Part shown: in pieces, positions 1-9,243 of the stretch
How the letters are laid out: each line of letters starts with the position of its first letter
How positions within the stretch are numbered: position 1 is the first letter of the stretch
Assembly (NCBI GenBank): GCA_021014325.1
Contig: CM037472.1
Location: 24,847,063-24,911,062 of the forward strand
Length of the DNA stretch: 64,000 nt
Source of the DNA: Plazaster borealis
Lineage: Eukaryota; Echinodermata; Asteroidea; Forcipulatida; Labidiasteridae
Direction of reading: 5' to 3'
Notes under the pieces: generated by a model
The model's database searches: none
What the model saw: the letters and a program-made list of their open reading frames with translations, nothing else
What the model was told of the DNA's origin: nothing
Made by a program: the position numbers and the translations under genes

Positions 1-43
1 CATTTCCTTCCTCATATTTGCCATAATTCTGAGACTGAGCTTC
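1..43 (-). CDS. TTL: TTL exon 5, cut by the window edge
   Basis: After a T-rich acceptor (AG at 44-45) the minus strand reads [14 protein letters not shown] in phase 0, matching the segment that follows HLTNHCIQ in TTL (vertebrate NYGRYEEGNE). The exon runs off the left end of the window, so its length and donor are unknown. Confidence 0.9.
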
Positions 44-3000
44 CTAAAAAAAGAGATAACAAATGTACGTTTTACAATAAACGTACATCAGTGATCTTGA
101 GAGTTTCAATCACATACTAAGCACTACAAACCATTCTTAAAGTAGCTAGTTTTGAGCGTAGAGACAATAATAAAGAACTTTAGATAATGTATGAACAAAA
201 TTGACAATTCAATAGACCATTACATTGCAAACGTGAATAACCATTCTAGAAGCTTGGTACACGATGGGTAACCAAATTCCACCTAAACTCTTTAAATGTA
301 TTATGTAACAGTTGAAGTCAATGACTGCATGACACCATGCAATTATCATTGGCGTGTCGTGGCCGAGCGGATAAGAACAACGAACTCAAGCTCTGGTGTT
401 TCTGATCAGCAGAGTATGGGTTCGAATCCCAGTCGTGACACTTGTGTCCTTAAGCAAGACACTTAACCACATGCTTCGTCCTTCGGATGGGACGTACAGC
501 CGTTGGTCCCGTGTGTTGTGTAATGCACGTAAAAGAGCCCAGTGCACTTATCGTTAAGAGAAGGGGTTCGCCCCGGTGTTCCTGGTTTGATCAGCAGAAT
601 ATATTGCGCCACAGCACCTTGTAAACCATTGCATGGTGCTATAAATGAATAGGCCTCATACTTCAAACGTAGCTCCACATACCTTGCAGGAAAAAAAATT
701 GTAGTCCGACAATAATTGTGCGCTTAGAAACATCCGTATTAAGCGCCTAATAAATGTTGTGTATTATTATTATTATTATGTTTACCAATTAATCGAATCG
801 AAACGAGTCTCACATAAACACAACCATCTTTTGGCGTCATTTTGGGCTACAAAAGACAACAAACTTTAGAATATAATTCCACAGATAATTGATTGTAGAG
901 ATGGGACCCTACTTCAAGACCAAGTCACTCAACAGGTTGATTGAAAAAAAATCAAATTAGCTTGAAATCTGGCTTCGACCAGTTTGAAAACGAACGAAGT
1001 TCCTGACGCCATTTTTCTATCAATGTGTAACACTGGCACGTGTGATCAATATGCAAATTAGGTCTATTAGGTATATAATATGCAAATTAGGTCTATTAGG
1101 TATATAATTCGCAAATTAGGTCTATTAGGTCTATTATAGACCATGTAACCTGTGACATCACATGTTTACAAAAGAGCTACAGAGCCTGGACTTCATCATG
1201 TAGGCATGATCTGTACACAGCTCAATGGAAGAAAACATAAAATCTTATATTTTATGGAGATTGCACTGTCTAATTTTTATCAACTTTTGATATGAAGAAA
1301 TGGGGCACATCTCAAACATGTTCAGCTGTTATTTGTATAACTCCTGAATTTATGTAGAAATTCTGATACAAAATGTAAAATGTCCTATATGACTAGTGTA
1401 GTATCTTGCCTGCCAGAAAGGCCCTGGAATGTACAAGGTCACCCTTTCTGTAGACAAAGGTTACAAGGTGTGCTCCATTCTAATTTCCTTTCAATCTAGT
1501 GTACGACCACAAGATGGCTACGTCCGGATTGCTGAAGAGTCCTATTCTTCAACAGAGTCGCTGCAGCCAACAGCCATAGTCGTAGCCAAAGACACTTGCT
1601 TTAGATGCGGCTTTACTTTACCTGAATGCAATGGTTGGTCAGATGACTAGTGATGTTTGTAAGATCATCGGCTGCATACGGCTCTGAGGACGTCCTTAGA
1701 ACACCCTCTTTCATCAAGAAAATGTTGTACTCATGATCCAGTAACACCCAACACCTAAAGTTGAATAATATTTACATCTAGACTTATAATATTAGAATAC
1801 AAACGGGACTATGTTGTCATAATCATTTATTCTAAAGGACATGTCACACGAGGCAATTTACAAGTGACCAGTTCCAGGCAATCTCCAATAAGAAAATTTA
1901 TTCACATTTCAGTTTTCTCACTATTTTCTTTGAGATAGTGAGTTACAGCTTGAAGAATGTCTCTCGTGCTGCCGGAGTGTTCCTTGTGCATGAAGTGCAG
2001 ATGGTTGCCTCCAAAGTTGCCAGAAAAAAAACCTCCCAGTGTGACTTTTGGTCCCCTAGACAGAGACAAGAATGCCACATGTCTCATGTTCTAGGGCAGT
2101 GGGATGGAAGTGGGTAATTAAAAGGGGGTTGAGGAGGCCTGGGGAATGGGTGAGAGGAGGGCTTGACACGGCCTCACAAATAATTACTCTGCGTTAACTC
2201 AAGCTCAAAGAATAAGTCTGGAAGTCAAAAGAAGAAGAACTTGCTTGGTCACAGACTGAGAAACGAGAATAATCACTATTGCATGACTGCCTTGACATGG
2301 CAACCGGACAGCAGGAGAAAAGTTTGAATTTTTGATTCCACAAAATTACAGAACCGTATTACTTCACAGAATAAAAGGAATATTTGTGTGAATCATTATA
2401 TTCTACTTTTAAAACGTCTTTCCAACCATATTCATTTCATAACAAATGCTTTTTATAGCCCAAAGCGCCTAATCCGAAGGCAATGTGTCCCTTTAGGCAA
2501 ATGCAAAAACAACCCCAATATGAAGATGGCACTGGAGTGGTGCATTGTGTAAACTGTCTTATTGGCAAATGAAATATACATAGTGCAAACTTATGTGTAC
2601 ATAAACATCACACCCGGCTATCGTCTGCCACTCTAGCCATTTTGTGAGTCAAATTGCATAATGATGTAAATGCCGCGCATTGCTTCAATTGCGCACTACA
2701 CTGTTTAAGACATGGGGACATTAACTCCCAAAATGGTGCAACCAAGATTATTTTGACGATAACATCCGCTGAATTGGGTCAATAGGAAATTGTTTACTGG
2801 ATAATTTACAAGAATACTCATCTAACATTGATCACAGGAGTCCGAAGTATGGTTTTCTAATCGAATTTTGTTTGTGACTTGAGATTTCAAGGTTTGCATC
2901 TGTTAACAGCAAATGTCAACATATCGAGTCACGAAGAACCTCAAGAAAACTAGATTTCCGATTCCAACACACAAGCTGCTATGAAATTGCCTGGTAACAA

Positions 3001-6000
3001 TTCCTGTGCAAATTAAGTGGGAGTGAAGAGTCTCCGTACATGTAACATGAAGTGTGAAGTTAAAGGAGCACCCGGGCTTGAAGTTTACACACTGGGCCTG
3101 CATGCCTGATGTAAGTAATTACAGCATCGGGCCAGTATTATCTCATGGCTGGAAAAGTGCGGCACTCTTTTGGTTTTTAATAATAAGAATAATAATAATA
3201 AGACTTGTAATGCGCACATATCCACCCTGCTGGGGGTTCAAATGTTGACTTTCAGTCTGATAAATCTCTTTCAGTTCTGTTGAGTATTGAAGAATTCTTC
3301 TCTGAGTGCTTGTACAAATTAAAACAGTTCAAATGTTAGTCTGTGTAGTTTTTTTTGTTTTTTTGTTTTTCATAATTTTGACCGCATGAGGGCGCTTTTT
3401 TCAGGGAATGTCTTGCATCACAATTACAGTTTCATCTTATTTTAATTGCCTGTATGTAGTTTTCTTGCATCATTGACGGAATACATTAACATAATTATAA
3501 AAAAAATGAAAAAACCCTGTTTGTTTAATTGTTTTTCATCACATAAAAATTGGTCCAAAAACGCCCTCACGCAGTCAAAAATACGGCGAATTCCGGTCTT
3601 GTAAAAAATAATTCTGGTCCAGTAAAAATTTGAGCTACAAGGATTTTTCCCCCCAAATTCAAGCCCAAACTGCACTTTTGCAGCTAAGGGCTTGCCTTGT
3701 GATAAAATCGGATAACTAAGAATTGAATATAATGCTGACTTGAAGTAAACTCACCTAATATCAAACTTCCTACTGTCTGTGAGCAGTAATGGATTCTCAA
3801 TGTATTTCTGTATAACATGGGACTGCCTCTGGGTATCAACAAACTGAATCAGTTTCTCTGGGCTCGCTGCTATCAAAATCCCCTCTCCTATCAAATTAGA
3901 TGTCAATTAGTTTAATCAGATTTATTTACTTTAATTATCATTTTGAAAAAAACAGCAATGTCTGAGACTCCAATTCCAGATATTTGTCAACAAATCAAGT
4001 CTCAAAATAATTAAGAAAACTCAGATATATCTGTTCTGTTTTCATAAGGTTCCACATGAAAGAAAAAACGCCCTTGTTGCACAAATTTGGGTGCTTTCAG
4101 ATGCCTGAAGAAAAATGCTTCAGGCCTGAAGTCTTTTTCAGATTCAAATATTTTTGTGAGAAATTTACCTTTCTCAAAAACTACGTTACTTCAGAGGGAG
4201 TCGTTTCTCACAATGTTTTATACTATCAACAGCTCTCCGTTGCTCGTTACCAAGTAAGTTTTTATGCTAATATATTTTGAGTAATTACCAAAAGTGTCCA
4301 GTGCCTTTAAATCAGGATATTTGGAGGATGGAACAGAGTGGAAACCAAGTTACCTTTGGCTCCAGCTGATGACTTTGCAATCCAGACACTTCCTTCTCCT
4401 GATGCTGTCATCCTACCCCAAGCCTTCAGGTACTCATCCCTATCGTCGGTGTGTTGCTTGGTCTGTCGTAGTTTCTGAAGCCACTCACGGGACGTCTTAA
4501 CCTCATCGCCGTCTCCATTACTCGTATGCGGAAGAATCACAAAGGAGACCGGCAGCCAGTCTATCGAATCATAACTGATTGCTGATGACGTCTTAAGAAC
4601 TGAAACGAGATGAGTTTTCCGGCAGATCTTCTGTGATCCTCTGTAGTAATTCACCAACTGTTTCAGACCTGGCTCATGCCCTGATTTAAGTGAAGAGTCA
4701 GAGAGAAATAGTTATCTCAAAGGTTGATGGGAACGTACAAATCCGTTCCTTCTATTACAAAAGTAAAACATTTTAAACCAGAAAAGTGTACACATGAAAT
4801 GGTATACTTAGGACCTCTTGTTGCCCACCATCCACCATGTCCACTGCATAGCGTTAGCCAGAGGGGTGTCTGGGTGTCTTTTGGACACCCTGTTATAAAT
4901 TTGGACACCCTGTTTTATCCGTCATTTACATGTAAATGTATTTTAAGTGAACAATTTGGACACTCGGTTTTTAAATTTCCAGCAACTTTGGACACCCTTT
5001 TACCAAATCCTGGCTAAAACCTTGATCCACTGTCCTGCTACTCTTGACTGTTCATACTTAAGAAAGATGATTGGGATTTTATGGGAATGTTCAATAAAAT
5101 AAATTGCAAGATTTTAAATCTGAAATTATGCTTTTTGTAAAATTGATACCAGCATCAATAGTACAGAGAAATTTAATACCGTTTAAACAACTGCCATTGT
5201 TCTTACCAAAGCAAAATGACGACATTATGATTTATGAAATGGCAGAAAATCACTGACGAAACATAAACCACGGTATTTTCTCACAATAGTACCATCAAGT
5301 TCTCTTTGCTGATATTTTCACAGATTAGTTGTAGAGTGTGTTTTGAAAACTAGCATATATAAATAAATAGTCTGTTTGTTTAGATGGTTTTCCCGTCAAG
5401 AGAACTCGGCAAAGCACCCACAAGGGGATATAAACACCAAGCTGGCAACAGCCAATCTCTCTCATACAAACATTGGTTTAATGCCTTTGATTATGAATTG
5501 CACAAATCAAGAAATTGTGATTCCGTAACTAGATGACAATATTGATTCTAGTCATGTGAAATCAGTGGTTAGCTTGGTAGGATTCGAACCCACAACCTTG
5601 TGATTGCAAGTCCTGCAGTCTAACCACTGGACCACGGTGACCATAGATGCACTCTTCCAAAAGTTTATGTATACACTTTATTTATATTCACTTTTATAAA
5701 GGCAAGTTTTATGATTCATACTGCGAATAGCTGGAGCTACTTTTAAAAAAATAAGGGTTTAGGTAGACCCAGTACTGGGGCGCTGTACTCCTTTTTACAA
5801 AATGTTGACATCTGCGCTAGTACGACCGAAGATATCAAAAAGAAAATTTAAAGGAGTACAGCGCCCCAGTTACTGGGTCTAGGGTTTAGGCAGAATTTTA
5901 AAATTTGCCATAACAAAAGGAATTTAATTTAATTACTCACAATACTTCTAGTAATGTAGGATAAAGTAGATTTTCTAAATTCCAAACAGGCACCCAGGTG

Positions 6001-6540
6001 CACCCCCACCCGGACCCGCAAATATTGTTCTCATTTTTACACACACGCATTTCATGTAAAGTTAACAGTTAACACAATAGTACATCCCCAATCAATATAA
6101 CATTATGTAGTGCACTTATGAAAAAGGCATACTTCATCATGCCCCATCCATAAAGCTACTCCTAGAACTTTGTGGTTCGTTCCGCTATCGCCGTTCGTGG
6201 ACACGATAGCGGAACGAACCTTTCAAGCCAGCAAAGGCATCATTTAATTTCGAGAAACTATTGTCATAATCAACTTTGGTTTGCCTATTGAGCGTGATTT
6301 ACTCCTCCATGATTACACACCGAGTTTTCCAAATGGCAGTTTGTTTCGCTCTCCTAATACAAGGTTTACATGCAATGTTTCAGCTCCGAGATAGGGGAGG
6401 TCGTCGTCACCGTGATTGCCGGCGGTGCATCGGCCTGTCCTTACGGCGGAACGTTCCCTCCAGTGTCGCTTGATGCGCAAGACTTCGGCTACAGCAGCGT
6501 ATACGCTGCTTTCTGTATCTCTCACACCAAATGTATACAT
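1..6540 (-). CDS. TTL: Tubulin tyrosine ligase gene, 3' end beyond the left edge
   Basis: TTL re-attaches tyrosine to the C-terminal glutamate of detyrosinated alpha-tubulin, using ATP, in the cytosol. Five exons read right to left: 6540-6321, 4680-4354, 3887-3755, 1754-1622 and 43-1. Splice phases agree at every junction (1, 1, 2, 0) and introns have GT-AG borders. About 284 residues are encoded here, against roughly 380 in the family. Family landmarks appear in order: MYTFGVRD at the N terminus, [13 protein letters not shown] (about 61-73), LVNYYRG (about 81), the ATP-grasp stretch [13 protein letters not shown] (about 172-184), [12 protein letters not shown] (about 206), [15 protein letters not shown] (about 243) and HLTNHCIQ (about 263). 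The C-terminal ATP-grasp part lies off the window. Introns hold a SINE, MITEs and hairpins. No frame break is seen, so it is probably functional. The family assignment rests on my recall of vertebrate TTL. Confidence 0.95.
351..780 (+). repeat. tRNA-Leu-derived SINE in TTL intron 4
   Basis: The 5' part has a Leu-type A box (TGGCCGAGCGG, 360-370) and a B box (GGTTCGAATCC, 419-429), so polymerase III promoter elements are present. The anticodon stem is badly mismatched, so it is not a working tRNA. The body carries the widespread invertebrate SINE segment TTAAGCAAGACACTTAACCA (from about 450) and CTTCGGATGGGACG. It ends in a short (ATT)n tail at about 762-778. It lies in opposite orientation to TTL. 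Confidence 0.85.
1051..1137 (+). repeat. Three 29-bp tandem units containing ATGCAAAT
   Basis: Two identical 29-bp units (1051-1079, 1080-1108) and a third, diverged unit (1109-1137). Each of the first two starts with ATGCAAAT, the octamer bound by POU-domain factors; the third has CGCAAAT. It is in TTL intron 4. Confidence 0.85.
1140..1443 (+). repeat. Interspersed repeat D, copy 1
   Basis: This roughly 300-bp sequence, from ACATCACATGTTTACAAAAG to TGGAATGTACAAGGTCACC, recurs at 28806-29088, 51324-51611 and, degraded, at 57628-57853. No coding potential is consistent between copies. Class unknown. Confidence 0.8.
1622..1754 (-). CDS. TTL: TTL exon 4
   Basis: This 133-base exon reads [17 protein letters not shown], then VLRTSSEPY and SHLTNHCIQ, all typical of TTL after the KFDIR motif. 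The acceptor is CAACTTTAG ending at 1755 and the donor GTAAAG starts at 1621. It ends in phase 0. The stretch AADDLTNI between SSEPY and HLTNH is a variable loop. Confidence 0.95.
1836..2085 (+). repeat. Interspersed repeat F, copy 1
   Basis: The stretch AGGACATGTCACACGAGGCA and the following GACCAGTTCCAGGCAA have a diverged copy at 41288-41420 in the same order, including the GATAGTGAGT segment. It lies in TTL intron 3. The right boundary is uncertain. Confidence 0.55.
2090..3754. other. Remainder of TTL intron 3
   Basis: Non-coding intron sequence with T-rich and AAT-rich stretches (about 3180-3205, 3350-3370). I see no further exon or recognisable element. Confidence 0.6.
3755..3887 (-). 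CDS. TTL: TTL exon 3
   Basis: This 133-base exon is too short to stand out as an open reading frame. Translated in phase it begins [16 protein letters not shown] and continues through [12 protein letters not shown] to KFDIR, matching TTL without gaps. The acceptor AG is at 3888-3889 and the donor GTGAGT starts at 3754. It ends in phase 2, joining the G at the start of exon 4 to complete an Arg codon. Confidence 0.95.
4053..4310 (+). mobile_element. MITE family A, copy 1 (truncated), in TTL intron 2
   Basis: It matches the right part of the full copy at 8856-9243 and ends in ACCAAAAGTGTCCAGTGCCT plus TTAA. The left end, including one terminal inverted repeat, is missing. It fills more than half of the 466-base intron between TTL exons 2 and 3 and stops 43 bases short of exon 2. 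It has no coding capacity. Confidence 0.85.
4354..4680 (-). CDS. TTL: TTL exon 2
   Basis: This is a 327-base exon encoding residues about 74-182, from [14 protein letters not shown] to [11 protein letters not shown]. The acceptor is TTAAATCAG at 4681 and the donor GTAACT starts at 4353. It carries the family's conserved N-terminal module and the first ATP-grasp loop. The donor lies only 43 bases from a MITE copy that fills much of the next intron. Confidence 0.95.
4875..5002 (+). repeat. Four degenerate copies of TTTGGACACCC in TTL intron 1
   Basis: TTTGGACACCCTGTT-like phrases occur at about 4880, 4900, 4950 and 4988 with T-rich spacers. This looks like a decayed short tandem array. Confidence 0.6.
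5567..5643 (-). repeat. tRNA-derived SINE head in TTL intron 1
   Basis: The minus strand shows an A box (TGGTCCAGTGGTTA, 5634-5621) and a B box (GGTTCGAATCC, 5590-5580) at normal tRNA spacing. The acceptor ends do not pair, so it is a SINE head or tRNA pseudogene, not a functional tRNA. The body may continue to about 5480. Confidence 0.75.
5764..5881. repeat. Inverted repeat with about 32-bp arms, TTL intron 1
   Basis: The arm TAGACCCAGTACTGGGGCGC and the rest to about 5795 is mirrored at 5850-5881 with one extra base (AGTTACTGGG). The loop is about 55 bases. It is probably a small fold-back or MITE element. Confidence 0.8.
6174..6220. repeat. Perfect 17-bp inverted repeat
   Basis: GGTTCGTTCCGCTATCG (6174-6190) is exactly complementary to 6204-6220, with a 13-base loop. 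It is GC-rich against an AT-rich background and lies about 100 bases inside TTL intron 1. Confidence 0.85.
6321..6540 (-). CDS. TTL: TTL exon 1 (coding part)
   Basis: It encodes residues 1-73, from MYTFGVRD to FGKLG, and ends in phase 1 at a GTGTGT donor (intron starts at 6320). The start at 6540 is chosen because vertebrate TTL also begins MYTF. An in-frame ATG eight codons upstream (6564, MKKEWLRK) could add a short leader. Residues about 37-55 form an acidic, Gly/Asp-containing insert that I do not recall in vertebrate TTL. Confidence 0.93.
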
Positions 6541-6730
6541 CTTTCTAAGCCATTCCTTCTTCACTTCAGATCGATATCAATGGAAGGACGTGTTCTCTTA
6601 ACTCAAATCTACCCGTCGTGGTTGACTTCTTCATGTCTCACAAAATGTAAACAAACAAAACAAAAATTCAATATGGACGCCAAAATACGTCATTATAAAA
6701 AGCCCTTCTGATTGGTCCAATGATACATGG
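6541..6730 (-). promoter_or_regulatory. Likely TTL 5' UTR and promoter region
   Basis: On the minus strand, upstream of the TTL start, there is an inverted CCAAT box (ATTGG on the plus strand, 6711-6715), then a TATAATGACG stretch (about 6697-6688) and a CRE-like TGACGTAT. The spacing would suit a start of transcription near 6660, but no TATAAA consensus is present, so the assignment is inferred. Confidence 0.4.
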
Positions 6731-7887
6731 AAGATGATTGGAAAGACTAGGCCCAAAAGAGCATGGACATTGACAATGAGCCCCTAATCCGCACATATTC
6801 ATCACTCTTATGTTTCTGTATGGTGATAATTTCTTCAGTCTTTGCTCCTGTTCTTAACATTGAAGTAGAATAAACAGGCTCATATGCAGGAGGAAATTGT
6901 TCGCCATGCTCAATCCTACCTCCATCGCTCGTACCACACTCAGCTGTTGAAACAGTTGTCTTGTCCGTTGAACAAGAAGAGCGCCCTCAACCAGTATGCG
7001 TAGTGCATGCATCTATTGAATTGAATGGTCCATCGTTTGAGCACTAAGGAATAACATTATTCCTCACTGATTCAAGCAAGGGACTAGCGGTTTAGTAACT
7101 TGTTTCAAGTTGCAAAAAACTTGATTTTGTTTTCTGTTGACAAATACTACTCAAAAATCTATTGATAAAATAAGGCAAAATTCAATAGAATTAATGTGGA
7201 AATAATAGTAGGCCCGCCCCCTACGCAATATTGTTTTGACAAAATGAAAGTAGGCCTATCTACAAATTAGTACAGTAATACATTTTACTTGCACCTTATG
7301 TGCATTTTTGTTATGGTGATCAAGTTTCCAAGAAAGAAATAATGGGTTTTCCCGGCGCCAATTTCAGCAAAAATTTAATCAATTTCATTTAAACACACTC
7401 AATTACACGCATTCCCCCCTGATTCGATCAAACTGGGGTTTCTATTTAGTTACTACCGCAATCAATTTTGTTTTAGTGCACACTTAATTTCGATTTCGTT
7501 TCAGTCAATTCTATTAGGCCTACATTACTTAGGCTCCCAAGACAACTTCACAATTCTTCATTTATAATGATTAAATCGTGGTTTAACAGCCTCTTGCTGG
7601 GCTTTCACGAAATTGAATTGAATGATCTATGAATTTAAAATGATCTTATTTGACCAGTGATGCGAAACTGTTGAAATTGAATTACTCCTTTTTGTTGGAT
7701 GCTGATGCGACCATACAATCCATGCCTGGGACGGAGCTTCATTTTCAGACAAAATTGAACGAATGAGCCACATGTTAATTTGATTATCTGTTGAAGTATG
7801 TCCGCGGAAAAAACCTATAATACTATAGGCCTATATAAAAAATGGGGAGAAAATATATACTGACTGATAACAAATAACTCGCAGAAA
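6731..7887. other. Upstream flank of TTL, no gene seen
   Basis: AT-rich sequence with three TAGGCCTA octamers (near 7250, 7516 and 7829). No exon, RNA gene or clear repeat boundary is recognised. Confidence 0.5.
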
Positions 7888-8261
7888 TTAAAGGCATCGT
7901 ACACGTTTGGTAATTACTCAAAATATTTATTAGCATAAAAACTTACTTGGTAACAAGCAACGGAGAGCTGTTGATAGTATAAAACATTGTGAGAAACGAC
8001 TCCATCTGAAGTAACGTAGTTTTTGAGAAAGAGGTAATTTCTCACTAAAATAATGAAAACTTCTTGCAAGAAGTTTTTATTCCTAACTGAAAGCACACAA
8101 ATTTGTACAACAAGGGTGTTTTTTCTTTCATCATTTTCTTGCAACTTCGATGACCAATTGAGCCCAAATTTTCACCGGCTTGTTATTTTATGCATATGTT
8201 GGGATACACCAAGTGAGAACACTGGTCTTTGACAATTACCAAACGTGTATGATGCCTTTAA
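7888..8261 (-). mobile_element. MITE family A, copy 2, full length
   Basis: It is 374 bp and begins and ends with TTAA. Its terminal inverted repeats are TTAAAGGCATCGTACACGTT and a near match at the right end, followed by GGTAATT. It is non-coding. The orientation is opposite to copies 1 and 3. The TTAA termini suggest piggyBac-type or other TTAA-targeting mobilisation, which is inferred. Confidence 0.9.
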
Positions 8262-8451
8262 TATAGGCCTTTATAGACGAAGTCTAATCAATGGTATATC
8301 ACTGCATTTTTGAGGAACACAACTGCGTCCCGTACAACCAGCAAACTAATCGGCGAGCCGAAATCTCATCGGGGTATTTACACTCTCAGAACTAAAGTGT
8401 TGAATTCACACTGAAGAGTGTGGTCATAGGCATATGGCTCCAAAGTTAGAT

Positions 8452-8839
8452 TTAAAGGGATTGCATACGTTTGGGAATTGGAACCCAATGTTTGTTTCAA
8501 TCCAATATAGTTGTGGATAATATATAGCCTACCATCTAACCTGTGAAAATTTCATTTTAAAAGGTGGAAGCATTTTTGAGATATTGCCGAAAATCTGGAG
8601 CTGTTATGTCCACGCAGGAAGAATCTGCAATTGGAATACACAATCTGAGAAACTTGACTGCCAGTAACGCTTCTCAGATTCAATTTTTGGGGGATAAAAA
8701 GTGATTTTTCCGTAACCGCAGCACTTCGAAGTTAACAGTTTCTCAAAATGCATTATACTATATATCCAAAGCTGCTGTAGGTTTTGTATTGCCATTAATT
8801 TTCAGAGTCGTTACCAAACGTATACTACAGACCCTTGAT
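8452..8839. mobile_element. MITE family B, copy 1
   Basis: It starts TTAAAGGGATTGCATACGTT and ends with an inverted, diverged match (TACCAAACGTATAC). The same element recurs at 43258-43612, including ATGTCCACGCAGGAAGAAT and TTCTCAGATTCAATTTTTG. It ends 17 bases from a family A copy. Confidence 0.8.
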
Positions 8840-8855
8840 AAACAACATGAACAAG

Positions 8856-9243
8856 TTAAAGACACTGGACACCTTTGGTAATTGTCAAAGACTAGTCTTC
8901 TCACTTGGTGTATCTCAACATATGCACAAAATAACAAACCTGTGTGAAAATTTGAACTCAATTGGTCATCGAAGTTGCGAAATAATAATGGAAGAAAAAA
9001 CACCCTTGTCACACGAAGTTGTGTGCTTTCAGATGTGATTTCGAGACCTCACGCGTGAGGTCTCGAAATGAATTCAAATATTTTACTGAGAAATTACTTT
9101 TTTCTAAAAAACGACGTTACTTCAGAGGGAGCCGTTTCTCACAATGTTTTATACTATCAACAGCTCTCCATTGATCGTTACCAAGTAAGTTTTTATGCTA
9201 ACAATTATTTTTAGTAATTACCAATAGTGTCCAGTGCCTTTAA
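8856..9243 (+). mobile_element. MITE family A, copy 3, full length, with internal palindrome
   Basis: It is 388 bp with TTAA at both ends and terminal repeats TTAAAGACACTGGACACCTT / AGTGTCCAGTGCCTTTAA. It differs from the other copies by a perfect 32-bp palindrome at 9038-9069 in its middle (centre CACGCGTG). Confidence 0.9.
9038..9069. repeat. Perfect spacerless 32-bp palindrome
   Basis: Arm ATTTCGAGACCTCACG is followed directly by its exact complement. It lies inside MITE A copy 3, where other copies have a GAAG-rich imperfect hairpin. Confidence 0.95.

Noticed and set aside
354..440. Functional tRNA-Leu gene
   Set aside because: A and B boxes are present, but the anticodon stem does not pair and a SINE body follows directly.
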